From Anadara kagoshimensis (lineage: Eukaryota; Mollusca; Bivalvia; Arcoida; Arcidae), in the NCBI GenBank assembly GCA_021292105.1, contig CM037875.1:57771908-57835907 (forward strand): a stretch of 64,000 nucleotides of DNA. Reading direction: 5' to 3'. Position numbers and translations under genes: made by a program. A model generated the notes under the pieces. It was not told the origin of the DNA. It made no database searches and saw only the letters and a list, made by a program, of their open reading frames with translations. How positions within the stretch are numbered: the first letter of the stretch is position 1; the number at the start of each line of letters is the position of its first letter. Positions 1-10,401 of the stretch are shown piece after piece.

Positions 1-379
1 GCATTGAAATGCCTATTATTTGCTGGAAAATTATATTATCAATCACAATGAATGTGTTATTTATCAAAAACTCCAACATTTTGTTAATATTTCTTCAGTA
101 TATTTTGATTCGAATCCTTATGATGCTTGACAAAATAACCAAAATCCCTGTTCAGCACTAGATATTTGTATTTTGGCTTACCTTTTTTAAGAATGAAAAG
201 TGAATAATTTGTGTAAGACGTTCTTTTAATTTAGAATGATTAGAATGAGGGATAGTGGTGTAAAGTGTAAAAAAAAACAATTTTATTTTACACATTTTAC
301 ATGAGATAAAGTCTTTGAAGCAAGATGTTCAAGTAATTCTTTAGAATATTTAAGAATCAACATTTGGTTGATGCCTGAT

Positions 380-900
380 GTAGAATATACTTATTTTTAA
401 TACGACTGAAGACCATCATTGACGACTGCAAAAAATTGTGTCAGAGTTACCGATAATGATTTAGTAGTACATTAAGATGATTTCCTTATATGAATTTTTA
501 TGGAGTTTAGGAATCCAATACAAGTAAGGAGGGTCAGGTTCTTCTCTGTGATTGGAAAGAACTTAATCTTTGGTAAAAATATTTCTAGTATATGCAAGGT
601 TATCTGATAAACCATCTAAACCGAGCTCCCTGATTAGACATTCAAGTTAACAAGCGGGAATAATGTTGTTGGAAGCCTTATCAACTGGGACAACAACATA
701 TGTATTGTGTATGTCTGTTAGCGTTGCCGAAATTTCTGGATCCTTAAAAACTGAAGACGGTTTAGTACTCATAGACCCTTTAAGTTTGGCAATTCCCGTT
801 TTAACGACAGATCTCACAACCTCTATCCAGTCGGATAAGGTATCAAGCTTCACATCTTCTAATTTAGCCCAATGTCTTAGCGTATTCTTCAACAGAATTC
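380..900 (-). pseudogene. Decayed reverse transcriptase fragment, Penelope-like type
   Basis: Minus-strand translation gives an open stretch ending in VVVPVDKASNNII. After one or more frame breaks it continues as LIRELGLDGLSDN and YLYWIPKLHK, then a CxTK-S-L-S-like segment. The order ADK..NNIV / YWxPKLHK / TKxLS is that of the N-terminal half of Penelope-like reverse transcriptases that are common in molluscs (known family pattern, recalled). In-frame stops interrupt it, so it cannot encode a working enzyme. It runs in the same direction as many 3'-end fragments elsewhere in the window and may be the 5' half of that family. The assignment to Penelope-like rather than another RT class rests on motif recognition only. 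Confidence 0.55.
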
Positions 901-1038
901 ATGACAATTCTAAAATGATATTAAACGTTATATCAATTTGATTGGTGTTTTATCAAACCTCATTTATTTGTACAAGTATTTGTTTGGTGTAATAGTTATA
1001 CATGTTTTCAAAAGCAATATTTACATAATTTATTTACT

Positions 1039-1233
1039 TTATCTATTTAAAATACTGTTTACAAATGATGTATCAGTTGTAATTGGTTTATCATACAATT
1101 TTCGAAAGGTAGACTCCTTTGTCCATCCGGCTGTTCGTGTAATAGTAAACAGTGGTACATTAAGTCTAGACTTAGCTTTGAACACTGATGCACTCCGAAC
1201 ACTGTGTGGTGTAAATATACTAAGATCAGTCAT
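1039..1233 (-). pseudogene. Tyrosine recombinase C-terminal fragment
   Basis: The minus-strand reading contains TPHSVRSAS followed, about 25 residues later, by AGWTKESTFRKLYDKPI. This spacing matches the HxxR box and the catalytic tyrosine region (AGW...TF..FY.KP) of the tyrosine recombinases of DIRS, Ngaro and Crypton elements. H, R and Y are all visible. Only the last 60 or so residues of the domain are present, and no upstream RT of the DIRS type lies next to it. The neighbouring RT fragment at 380-900 is of a different type, so I treat the two as independent remnants. A fragment of a host or phage-like integrase is possible but less likely. Confidence 0.45.
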
Positions 1234-1379
1234 CTCATGTGACTACTTCAGTACCATATTTGATAAAATGAAATTGAAGGTTGTAAGTTAACTATATTTC
1301 AAAACTGATCAGCAAAAACTAACACTTCGCGTTTCCTGCTAGTTATATCTGTACAAAGTCTGATTAGTCTGTTCTTTTG

Positions 1380-1705
1380 ATTATTGACAAGCATATGATA
1401 TTCAAGAAATTCAAATGAACATTTGTATATTTCATTGTACAAAATATTGAGATGTGCTGGTTAGTGGGCAAGTATATGGTATTCAACTGAACATTTGCAT
1501 ATGTTATTGTACAAAACATTGAAATGTTAACCAGTTTTGGTAATTGTCAAGCACATGTTGTTCAACTAAATATTTTTATACTTCACTGTACAAAATTTTA
1601 GGATGTTTAAAAATCAGGTTTGACTATTGTCAAGTACATGGTATTTAACTGGATATCTGTATGTTGCACTGTATAAAGCATTAATGTGTTAGTCAGTTCA
1701 AATCG
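1380..1705. repeat. Degenerate tandem repeat, period about 81 bp, four units
   Basis: Four diverged units share the order CAAGxAxATGxTATTCAA, then AACATTTGTAT, then a TGTACAAAA block. The CAAG blocks recur near 1387, 1467, 1548 and 1627. Divergence between units is high, so the array is old. No coding potential is seen. Confidence 0.6.
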
Positions 1706-2640
1706 ATTTAATATATATACTTCAGTTTCTATTTCAGTATGTTAAACAATTAAATGTAAAACTACTTCCCTGAGATTATCTGTCGGGAAAACAATCAGAA
1801 TATCATAATTAAAAAAACCATAAAGGACAGAATTCAAATCTAATGTTTTTCACTTTCTAAAGCGTATTGAAGTACTTAAATATTTATAATAACGGCTTAA
1901 AAAACAAAAATAAACATTGTTTTTAAATACACTGTTTGTATCCCCTACGCTGAACACAATACAAATATTTACCAGAGTTTCCGTATATTATAAATGCTGT
2001 TTGACTATATATTTTAAATCCGGTATTCTAAGCAATAGTTAACATTATGTTATGTATCATTTATCAACGTACTTTTATACATACATGTTGGACGTGAATA
2101 CTGTAAAATGAACTTCAGTTTTTAGCTATGAAGCGTTTTGTAACTAAAGCGTGTACTTGACAACTTAAAACGTCAGACAAGAAACGAATGGAATAAGATA
2201 CGACATAATAGTAAATGTATAAACTAATGAAAAAACTCCAAACAATCGTAATGATGTGACTCTCTTACACACCAGTAGTGTGGTTAAAGCATTTTATAGA
2301 AAGACTACATCTTTCCACTCAATTACGACCAATGACCCATGACCAAAACTTGCACGTTTTATTTTTTTTAATAAGCCTATTGAGTATCTTTATCCATCCC
2401 AAGGCGTGTCCTCTCTGACGGCATGATAAACACAATGTTAAGGAGAGCCATTTCATGCTATGTATGGCACTGAAATCATAGAAAGGTGGTAAAAGTAAAG
2501 ATATTCGGAAATATTACTACATAATTCAGATTGTTCATTGTTAGATTCGATGTTTGACCAGAATCAAACATATAACCTCCGCTATATATTTTCAATTTTG
2601 TTGTATCCAATTATTAAATCCCTATCATTCCATGTAATAA
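1706..2640. other. Unassigned AT-rich stretch
   Basis: I see no convincing coding exon, RNA gene or repeat here. A short GC-richer patch near 2390-2480 has weak splice-like borders on the minus strand but no convincing reading frame. Confidence 0.4.
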
Positions 2641-2681
2641 TCAATACATGTTAATTTAAAAAATATTAAACTTAAAATATA

Positions 2682-2754
2682 TGCCCCCAGTGAGAGTCGA
2701 ACTCACGACCCCTGGTTTACGAGACCAGTGCTCTAACCACTGAGCTATAAGGGC
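2682..2754 (-). tRNA. tRNA-Thr (anticodon CGT)
   Basis: The reverse complement folds as a complete cloverleaf. The acceptor arm is GCCCTTA paired with TGGGGGC (two G-T pairs). The D arm is GCTC/GAGC around AGTGGTTA. The anticodon stem is CTGGT/ACCAG with loop CTCGTAA, giving CGT, and the T arm is GTGAG/CTCAC with loop TTCGACT. The discriminator base is A. The A-box and B-box promoter elements are therefore intact, there is no intron, and the length is 73 nt. The 3' side is not followed by a SINE body, so I read it as a real tRNA gene rather than a SINE head. Confidence 0.93.
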
Positions 2755-2897
2755 AGTTATGCTTTTAAGGTCGATCACTTATCTCGTCGTTACTTTTGTC
2801 GATATAAAACGACTAGTGTCTTGGGGTGGCGTCTTTTGCATCTATAGACCTCATTTTTACCCACTCTCAATATAATTCCACATAATTTTAACTAGTC

Positions 2898-3237
2898 AAG
2901 GACCTGTCACACAGGTTGGCGAAACGTTACAGGAACGTTACAGGAACGATCGAAACGTCACTCGAACGTTATAAGAACGCTAGGCAGACGCTGTGAAAAC
3001 GTAGAGAACATCAGCTAGACGCTGTATTAAACAAGAAAATGCTACCTAGATGTTATACATACGCTTTCCAAACGCTATCAAAACGATGAGATCGGAATGG
3101 AACGCTAGGTGTTGCTATTTACGACCACAAACATCGCCTGACACTGAGCGAAACTCAATTTGAAGAACGTCGACGTAACCTGACCTTTCAAAATGCAACA
3201 AAACGTCAAACAAAACGCTATAGTGTGACAGGTCCTT
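2898..3237. mobile_element. 340-bp MITE with 15-bp terminal inverted repeats
   Basis: AAGGACCTGTCACAC at 2898-2912 is exactly inverted at 3223-3237. TCA flanks both ends if the element is trimmed by one base, a possible 3-bp target duplication. There is no ORF. The interior is packed with the motif (A/G)AACGNTA or close variants, more than a dozen times and mostly in one orientation. A non-autonomous DNA transposon is the simplest reading; the superfamily is not assigned. Confidence 0.7.
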
Positions 3238-3454
3238 CATTGATACCCTTTACGTTTTCTATAGGCTTTCTGACGTCCTTTTCTATCTCTGCTTATAGAT
3301 GTTATATAGTTTGAATGAAATTGTTTTTGCATAATCTGATGATATAGTTCCTGTATGTTAGTGTCGGAGGGTGAGAGAGTGCAGATACTACAAATACTCA
3401 ATGAAGGCTATACTTATATATAAGTGGTAATACTTCTTTTCCATTGTCTTCCAG

Positions 3455-3618
3455 ATTTTTGGTTATTTAGAGATGCTGATATCCAATGCCTTCCACAGAG
3501 CTTGTGTTTAGGTAAACCGACGTCAATACCATGTTTCCAGGATATGATGCCGGGTACTTGGTGTCTAAACTTTCCAGGGTTTGATCGACCAGACATACCA
3601 TTCTTCATTGATTAAATC
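3455..3618 (+). CDS. Candidate terminal coding exon, unknown cysteine-containing protein
   Basis: A good acceptor (TTTTCCATTGTCTTCCAG) precedes 3455. Of the three phases only one is open. It reads (x)FWLFRDAD then DIQCLPQSLCLGKP, a further TSIPC, a GTWC and ends PFFID at the stop codon 3613-3615. A GTAAGT donor follows at 3619, three bases after the stop. The exon is visibly richer in G and C than its surroundings, and its four cysteines suggest an extracellular or secreted piece. I do not recognise the family. The opposite strand is also open here, so the coding assignment is tentative; upstream exons would lie to the left or outside the window. Confidence 0.33.
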
Positions 3619-3949
3619 GTAAGTCAATATATCAAAATATACAATGGTATTATAATCTCTGAGTAATGAAAATGCTGCAACGCAAATGACTTCTGTTTAC
3701 TTGTAGTAAAACAACACAGATGCCCACTAAGTATATTAATGTGATTCACTAGCATACTACGTGGTACATCGTGAAACAACGTTATTCGAGGAATTTGTGA
3801 CGTAATGTTGTTTTTGCAGAAAATGTCAAATTAATTCTATTATGTACTCAAAGGGAATAATTCCACAAAAACATTATTTGATATCTATTAGACGGTTAAT
3901 CCATTTACATGAAAGTTGGCATTAAAATGCTTTGATTTTAAAAAATGTA

Positions 3950-4120
3950 GCAGGTTTTGTTGTAGCTAGCCAAACAGGAGGTACTTATCCTTCCGGAGCA
4001 AACCGACTCGTTTTTCTGTCGGGATTCGCGAGTTAAACTAAATTTGTCAGTTTTCCAAGTTTTTACTTAGTTTTTTTTACTATTGTGATTTGAACTGTTA
4101 TGTTTGTTTTTATTTTATGA
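3950..4120 (+). mobile_element. Penelope-like 3' UTR fragment
   Basis: It carries the family signature: GTAGCTAGC, CAGGAGGTACTTA, CCTTCCGGAGCA, then the closing ATGTTTGTTTTT. It forms an inverted pair with the copy at 4362-4545. No coding part remains. Confidence 0.6.
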
Positions 4121-4361
4121 CACTTTTTAAGGTTTTGTTAACTCTCAATACGTATTTATTATTTTGTCTTATTGTATTGTTTGTTCTGTTTGTTGTTGGG
4201 TGTTCTTGGTTAAATTAGTTATAAGTCATATTGGTATGTAATTTTGTTTAATTGTTTTAAATTTGATGGAATACAGCAGAGTATTGCAGGAATTAAAATT
4301 TAATACAAATCTTTATAAAAATAAATATTATGTTATGATAAATAACTTACGATAATCAAAA

Positions 4362-4545
4362 ACAAACATACTAATCCATGTCCGAATCACAATACAGAAG
4401 CAATGTATAAAACTTTGGAACTGATCAGGTTAGACACGTGAACTCCCCCCCCCCCCCCCAGGAAAGTGACGCCGGATGCTCCGGAAGAGTAAGCACCTCC
4501 TGTTTAGCTAGATACACCCGTCACGTGTGACAGTTGATTCTTCTG
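4362..4545 (-). mobile_element. Penelope-like 3' UTR fragment
   Basis: The plus strand shows the 3' end first (AAACAAACATACTAATCCAT), then a 16-base C run, then GCTCCGGAAGAGTAAGCACC and the CACGTG-rich segment. The homopolymer C run at about 4443-4459 replaces the usual ACTTCCACC and may be an expansion or a sequencing artefact. Confidence 0.65.
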
Positions 4546-4587
4546 TGTTGTAAATATACTGATAATTTATCTATCTTTGTCTTTCAG

Positions 4588-4680
4588 ATCAAAAAGTGAA
4601 AATCAACATTGAGTAGAGGAGAACTGGCCAATAAAATGTGTATATTCTTGTGATTTTATAATAAATTATTTATTACGAAT
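4588..4680 (+). other. Candidate 3' terminal exon with poly(A) signals
   Basis: An acceptor with a strong pyrimidine tract (CTATCTTTGTCTTTCAG) ends at 4587. AATAAA occurs at 4630-4635 and again at 4660-4665. If joined to the exon ending at 3618, this would be an untranslated last exon and the intron 3619-4587 would contain two retroelement fragments in opposite orientation. No reading frame of note. The link is inferred from splice signals only. Confidence 0.3.
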
Positions 4681-4844
4681 TTTCTCATTTTTGTTGTCAT
4701 TTTATCTTCATTAAAAATATATAAAGTGCCGTTTTTTTTTAACTTTTAAGATAGCCGACTTTAAAAATTATAGCAAATACCGTATTGTATAATCACGTAT
4801 ATAGATCAATCCCTAACCGCAATAATAGTTGACATTAGCATATG

Positions 4845-5062
4845 TAACACCAAGAGCACACTACAACCGTTGTCGTGTGTTCGAACACCGGTCGGGGTCT
4901 GACCAAGACTTGAAAATAGGTAGTGGCTGTTCTTTCGCCGAGCACTGCGCATTTAGAAATGAAAGTCGCGAGATCCCTCGGAAGAGACCTTAAAAGCCGA
5001 TGCCCCATGTCACGACAGAGAACCCTCCCTGCACCTTGCTATAAGCGCACGGCAAAGGATTA
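4845..5062 (+). mobile_element. tRNA-derived SINE
   Basis: A tRNA-like B box (GTGTTCGAACAC, about 4875) is followed by a body with CAAGACTTGAAAATAGGTAG, GTTCTTTCGCCGAGCACT, GAAATGAAAGTCGCG and GAACCCTCCCTGCACC. The same order occurs in the minus-strand copies at 58962, 60755 and 62020. The central part resembles the conserved core of metazoan tRNA-SINEs (Deu/Meta type, recalled). No coding capacity. Confidence 0.65.
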
Positions 5063-5071
5063 ATAGAATCT

Positions 5072-5212
5072 TACACCGGTAACAGGGTAAGACAGAGATA
5101 TCTCAAACGAGAATGAATATTTTCCTGTCCAGAACGAGCTTTAGCGAGTTCTGGACATTGAAAATATTCAACCGAGTTTGAGATATCTCTGCCTTACCCT
5201 GTTACTGGTGTA
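5072..5212. repeat. Near-perfect hairpin, about 141 bp
   Basis: The left arm TACACCGGTAACAGGGTAAG... is mirrored by ...CTTACCCTGTTACTGGTGTA, with nested arms through GAGATATCTC and CAGAACGAGCTTTAGCGAGTTCTG in the centre. It looks like a foldback or MITE-type element. Confidence 0.8.
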
Positions 5213-5560
5213 GGATTCTTTTTCTCATACATTTGCAACAAAAAACATGATTTATAAACAAAAATATACATCAGATGTTCATTTTTCATGTCACCATCCG
5301 TGCCTGCTAAAAATGACGTAATCATTTTTTGTTGACGTTCTCACGTAAAATGATTATGACGTCATCAATTAAGCGTGTGTAAGTGATTGTGCGTTGAGAA
5401 ATTGTTAGTTGACTTCGGAACTTTTCCCTTCTTATTAAGTCCCCCCAACGATAAATCCAGAGCAGGTATAACTACGCGGGAAATTTAGCGTGTAGCTTGT
5501 CTCAACCCTAGGGTGAGACAAGGAAATCCCACATGGGTAAAACGCGAGATTTCCATGTCA

Positions 5561-5616
5561 TACACCGGTAACAGGGTAAGACAGAGATATCTCTGTCTTA
5601 CCCTGTCACTGGTGTA
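5561..5616. repeat. Collapsed hairpin remnant
   Basis: Only the outer arms remain (TACACCGGTAACAGGG and its partner), joined at one GAGATATCTC. Unit 2 has the full 141-bp hairpin at the matching place (7410-7550). The missing 86 bp lie exactly between two GAGATATCTC copies, as expected of slippage across a hairpin. Confidence 0.85.
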
Positions 5617-5983
5617 GGATTCTTTTTCTCACACATTTGCAACATAAAACATGATTTGTAAACAAAAATTGCATCAAATGTTCAGTTTTCATATCACCAT
5701 CCATGCCTGCTGAAAATGACGTAATCAACTTTTGTTGACGTTCTCGCGTAAAATGATTATGACGTCATCAATTAAGCGTGTGTAAGTGATTGTGACGTTG
5801 AAAATATTGTTGGTTGACTTCGGAACTTTTCTCATGTTATTTAGTCCTCCAAACGATACATCCAGAGCATGTATAACTACGCGGGAAATTCAGCGTGTAG
5901 CTCGTCTCAACCCTAGGGTGAGACAAGGAAATCCCACATGGCTAAAAACGCGGGATTTCCATGTCACAGGTGTGAGAATAATA

Positions 5984-6137
5984 GAATCTATCATGAGTAT
6001 CCATGTAGGATAGGAAAATCTCACCCGAGGGGTTGAATATTTCAGTCAGAGACAAGGCTTGCCGAGTCTCTGACAGAAATATTCAACCCCGAGGGTGAGA
6101 TTTCCCTATCCTACATGGATAAACTCATGATTGATTC
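5984..6137. repeat. Hairpin, about 154 bp
   Basis: GAATCTATCATGAGT...ATCCATGTAGGATAGG on the left pairs with CCTATCCTACATGGAT...ACTCATGATTGATTC on the right. The inner arms are GGGTTGAATATTTC/GAAATATTCAACCC and AGAGAC/GTCTCT. The copy in unit 2 is at 7919-8072. Confidence 0.8.
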
Positions 6138-6693
6138 TTTTTCTTCCATTTTGATGACAATTTTTGGCTTGACGTATCAGTCACATCGACATCGATGCCA
6201 TCTTTGTAAATCTAACTTTGTTATTTAACGTTGTACATAAAAATAAATATTACCATCGGACAGAATGTATCTGATTTTGGTTTATACAAAAGGTATAAAC
6301 TAGAAAACAAAGTCATTTATTCTAATCTCCCAAAATAAACATTTGAAACGCAGTGAAAATATCTAAATTTTTGAGACTCGGGCGTCATTTTCCCGCAAGA
6401 CGACGTCATATCTCCACGATATCACGTCATTCAATTGTCCTTTGATTGTGATGTCACTGAAAGCCGCACGAGGAGGTGAAGTTAGGCACGTGGAGGTGAA
6501 GATAGAAATTTCTACCATCGTTTATTCAAGCGGAAATCTCTATCTCCAACATAGGAAGATATAAAAATATATAAAGTGCCGTTTTTTTTAACTTTTAAGA
6601 TAGCCGACTTTAAAAATTATAGCAAATACCGTATTGTATAATCACGTATATAGATCAATCCCTAAACGCAATAATAGTTGACATTAGCATATG

Positions 6694-6911
6694 TAACACC
6701 AAGAGCACACTACAACCGTTGTCGTGTGTTCGAACACAGGTCGGGGTCTGACCAAGACTTGAAAATAGGTAGTGGCTGTTCTTTCGCCGAGCACTGCGCA
6801 TTTAGAAATAAAAGTCGCGAGATCCTTTGGAAGAGACCTTAAAAGCCGATGCCCCATGTCACGATAAAGAACCCTCCCTGCACCTTGCTATGAGCGCACG
6901 GCAAAGGATTA
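6694..6911 (+). mobile_element. tRNA-derived SINE (duplicate copy)
   Basis: Second copy of the SINE at 4845-5062, carried by the tandem duplication. It differs by a few substitutions such as GAAATAAAAGTC for GAAATGAAAGTC. Confidence 0.65.
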
Positions 6912-6920
6912 ATAGAATCT

Positions 6921-7061
6921 TACACCGGTAACAGGGTAAGACAGAGATATCTCAAACGAGAATGAATATTTTCCTGTCCAGAACGAGCTTTAGCGAGTTC
7001 TGGACATTGAAAATATTCAACCGAGTTTGAGATATCTCTGCCTTACCCTGTTACTGGTGTA
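6921..7061. repeat. Hairpin, copy of 5072-5212
   Basis: Same palindromic structure, carried by unit 2. Confidence 0.8.
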
Positions 7062-7409
7062 GGATTCTTTTTCTCATACATTTGCAACAAAAAACATGAT
7101 TTATAAACAAAAATATACATCAGATGTTCATTTTTCATGTCACCATCCGTGCCTGCTAAAAATGACGTAATCATTTTTTGTTGACGTTCTCACGTAAAAT
7201 GATTATGACGTCATCAATTAAGCGTGTGTAAGTGATTGTGCGTTGAGAAATTGTTAGTTGACTTCGGAACTTTTCCCTTCTTATTAAGTCCCCCCAACGA
7301 TAAATCCAGAGCAGGTATAACTACGCGGGAAATTTAGCGTGTAGCTTGTCTCAACCCTAGGGTGAGACAAGGAAATCCCACATGGGTAAAACGCGAGATT
7401 TCCATGTCA

Positions 7410-7550
7410 TACACCGGTAACAGGGTAAGACAGAGATATCTCAAACGAGGATGAATATTTTCCTGTCCAGGACGAGCTTTAGCGAGTTCTGGACATTGAA
7501 AATATTCATCCGAGTTTGAGATATCTCTGTCTTACCCTGTCACTGGTGTA
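7410..7550. repeat. Complete second hairpin of unit 2
   Basis: Full 141-bp palindrome, the intact counterpart of the collapsed 5561-5616 sequence. Its arms differ slightly from those of 6921-7061 (GAGGATG for GAGAATG), so it is a separate family member. Confidence 0.85.
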
Positions 7551-8495
7551 GGATTCTTTTTCTCACACATTTGCAACATAAAACATGATTTGTAAACAAA
7601 AAATTGCATCAAATGTTCAGTTTTCATATCACCATCCATGCCTGCTGAAAATGACGTAATCAACTTTTGTTGACGTTCTCGCGTAAAATGATTATGACGT
7701 CATCAATTAAGCGTGTGTAAGTGATTGTGACGTTGAAAATATTGTTGGTTGACTTCGGAACTTTTCTCATGTTATTTAGTCCTCCAAACGATACATCCAG
7801 AGCATGTATAACTATGCGGGAAATTCAGCGTGTAGCTCGTCTCAACCCTAGGGTGAGACAAGGAAATCCCACATGGCTAAAAACGCGGGATTTCCATGTC
7901 ACAGGTGTGAGAATAATAGAATCTATCATGAGTATCCATGTAGGATAGGAAAATCTCACCCGAGGGGTTGAATATTTCAGTCAGAGACAAGGCTTGCCGA
8001 GTCTCTGACAGAAATATTCAACCCCGAGGGTGAGATTTCCCTATCCTACATGGATAAACTCATGATTGATTCTTTTTCTTCCATTTTGATGACAATTTTT
8101 GGCTTGACGTATCAGTCACATCGACATCGATGCCATCTTTGTAAATCTAACTTTGTTATTTAACGTTGTACATAAAAATAAATATTACCATCGGACAGAA
8201 TGTATCTGATTTTGGTTTATACAAAAGGTATAAACTAGAAAACAAAGTCATTTATTCTAATCTCCCAAAATAAACATTTGAAACGCAGTGAAAATATCTA
8301 AATTTTTGAGACTCGGGCGTCATTTTCCCGCAAGACGGCGTCATATCTCCACGATATCACGTCATTCAATTGTCCTTTGATTGTGATGTCACTGAAAGCC
8401 GCACGAGGAGGTGAAGTTAGGCACGTGGAGGTGAAGATAGAAATTTCTACCATCGTTTATTCAAGCGGAAATCTCTATCTCCAACATAGGAAGAT

Positions 8496-9430
8496 GGAAG
8501 AAAAAAATTTCTGCCTCTTCACCTATAGCTGGTGACGTCTAAATATAAGTAAAATATTTTTGACTTGGACGTCAAACCCCATTTAATCAACCAATGATTA
8601 CAAACTAATGAGGACATCAAGATTAAACTGATAACATAGAAACATTAAACAGGTTAATGTGTTTTAGCTCTATGTCAGCTTCACTAGGTTGGAACAGAAA
8701 CCATAAACGGTTGACACATTAAAATCACCATCCGTTATTAAACTGAGATAAGGGGGTGTTGAAATTGTTCCAATAGGTTACCTACAACTATTATTATTAT
8801 GTTTAAAACTCCAAGCTTTTTATTTATTTTCAATAGATAAAAATCAAATAGATAAAAACATGCGATAACAGGAAAGAGGCTGGTGCACTTGAATGCATTT
8901 GGATTTGATTAAAAGCATGTATCAAATGGTCGTATGGTTTTTATGAATTCTAAAAAGGGATTTTACACCTACTGTTATTATGGTATCCATAATTCTAATA
9001 CCAAAATCACGATATATTACAGTGCAGTAATCTCAGCACAATTAATTCCAAAATTATAATCATATTGGTTAAACATGATTTCCATATTAATGCCATTAAT
9101 TCTCAATTGAGTAGTGTAATATGATTATAGATAACATTTACAACCTCAACTGACGTAAACACTTTTCGTATTATTTGATTGTTATGCAAATTCGGTTTGA
9201 AGCATATTTTTTTAAAACCACAAACTTATACATCATTGTTATACAGCGTTTCATAAAATATTCAAGTAGCCATTTCCACGACATTTTTATCTTAAAGAAC
9301 AAACGAAGCTCCAAATCAAATTAGTGCAAAAAAGGTAACGGGTTTTAATATATCAATTAGCAGAAATTTAAAAATCTTTTAATTCATGGAGACAATTGAC
9401 ACTTAGTCGTGTTTTAAAAGTACTTAATCT
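8496..9430. other. Unassigned AT-rich stretch
   Basis: No exon, RNA gene or clear repeat is seen. The first bases (GGAAGAAAAAAATTTCTGCC, then TCTTCACC) look like the far arm of an inverted repeat with the GGTGAAG at the end of unit 2, so the duplicated block may have ended inside a further foldback element. Confidence 0.35.
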
Positions 9431-9433
9431 GTA

Positions 9434-9700
9434 CAAACATACCAAATCCATGTCCAAACCAAAAACAAAAAGCAAAGCAAAAACTGGCAAATTAGGTTAA
9501 GCATGTGAACTTCCACCAGGATAGTGGGGCCGGGTGCTCCGGATGGGTAAGCACCATCCTGTGTAACTAGTTAAACCCGCCACGTGCGAAATCAAAATGG
9601 TGTGAAAGGAACATGGAACTGTGGGATGTCAAATATATCCAGGGCAATCCTGGATACAGAGACATCATACTTATAAACTATATGCGCCAACGACAGAGGA
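9434..9700 (-). mobile_element. Penelope-like 3' fragment
   Basis: 3' UTR signature (GCCGGGTGCTCCGGATGGGT, GCCACGTG) plus the end of the coding part, seen on the plus strand as GACGTC-like GGGATGTCAAATATATCCAG. Truncated upstream. Confidence 0.65.
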
Positions 9701-10401
9701 TATGTATTGCATGCAATACTGACTGTAAGCGTGTTGTATTTATGCTAATATGTACATTTATAAATATAAAAACAGTCTAAAACTTAAACTGTTAAAACTT
9801 TAGTAAATATAATTGAATAATTGGCTGTGATCACTACTGATGTGATAATTGAAGAAGAAAATTCGCATAAAAATACAGTATGATATCAGGCTTCACTGCA
9901 CGTTACAAGGACACATGAAACTAACCATAAAAAATAGACCAAACTTTACATAATTTTTATGTTCATGGACGAAATAAGAACTGTTTTAAATACTTAATTA
10001 TGTTATATGCAAATACTGACTTTAATCGGATTATTTGAGCCAAACTCCGAACAACGACACACTTAACTTTACTAACGCACATACAGTATTGTGTATTTAA
10101 AGTCATTTTCTATCTTTGTCATATTACACATTTATTAATATTTAATTAAGAAAATTTATTATGACACTTCAACTAAATTCGGTTATTTAGATCAGTAGTA
10201 AAGAAATGGTATTCTGCGAAACTTATCATGAGCCAGTACAATAGGTAATAATGTAAACGGAATAGTTAACCATCTCTAGTTTTGATTGGAAATCTTCATC
10301 TAGTCAGTCACTATGATTTATTCTATACACAAAGTGCGTTCCAAAATAAGCCACTAGACGTCATCGATATCATAGCCTTGCAAGTTGTGCATTATACATA
10401 T
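9701..10401. other. Unassigned AT-rich stretch before the minisatellite
   Basis: No supported feature. Confidence 0.4.

Larger units (their letters stand above)
4712..6560. repeat. Tandem duplication, unit 1 (about 1.85 kb)
   Basis: The unit begins at TAAAAATATATAAAGTGCCG and ends CCAACATAGGAAGAT, where unit 2 starts directly. It contains one SINE followed by several palindromic segments (5072-5212, 5561-5616, 5984-6137). Point differences from unit 2 are few, so the duplication is recent. The unit is 86 bp shorter because one hairpin has collapsed. Confidence 0.92.
6562..8495. repeat. Tandem duplication, unit 2 (about 1.93 kb)
   Basis: Aligned to unit 1 with an offset of 1,849 bp up to the second hairpin and 1,935 bp after it. 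It keeps the complete second hairpin and a second copy of the SINE at 6694-6911. Short identical 75-residue reading frames in both units (5786-6013 and 7721-7948) are by-products of the duplication, not genes. Confidence 0.92.

Noticed and set aside
938-1291. 117-residue plus-strand frame
   Set aside because: Shadow of the tyrosine recombinase fragment, which reads sensibly only on the minus strand.
5786-7948. Two identical 75-residue frames
   Set aside because: They lie in the duplicated hairpin region, cross palindrome arms and show no protein features; their identity only reflects the tandem duplication.
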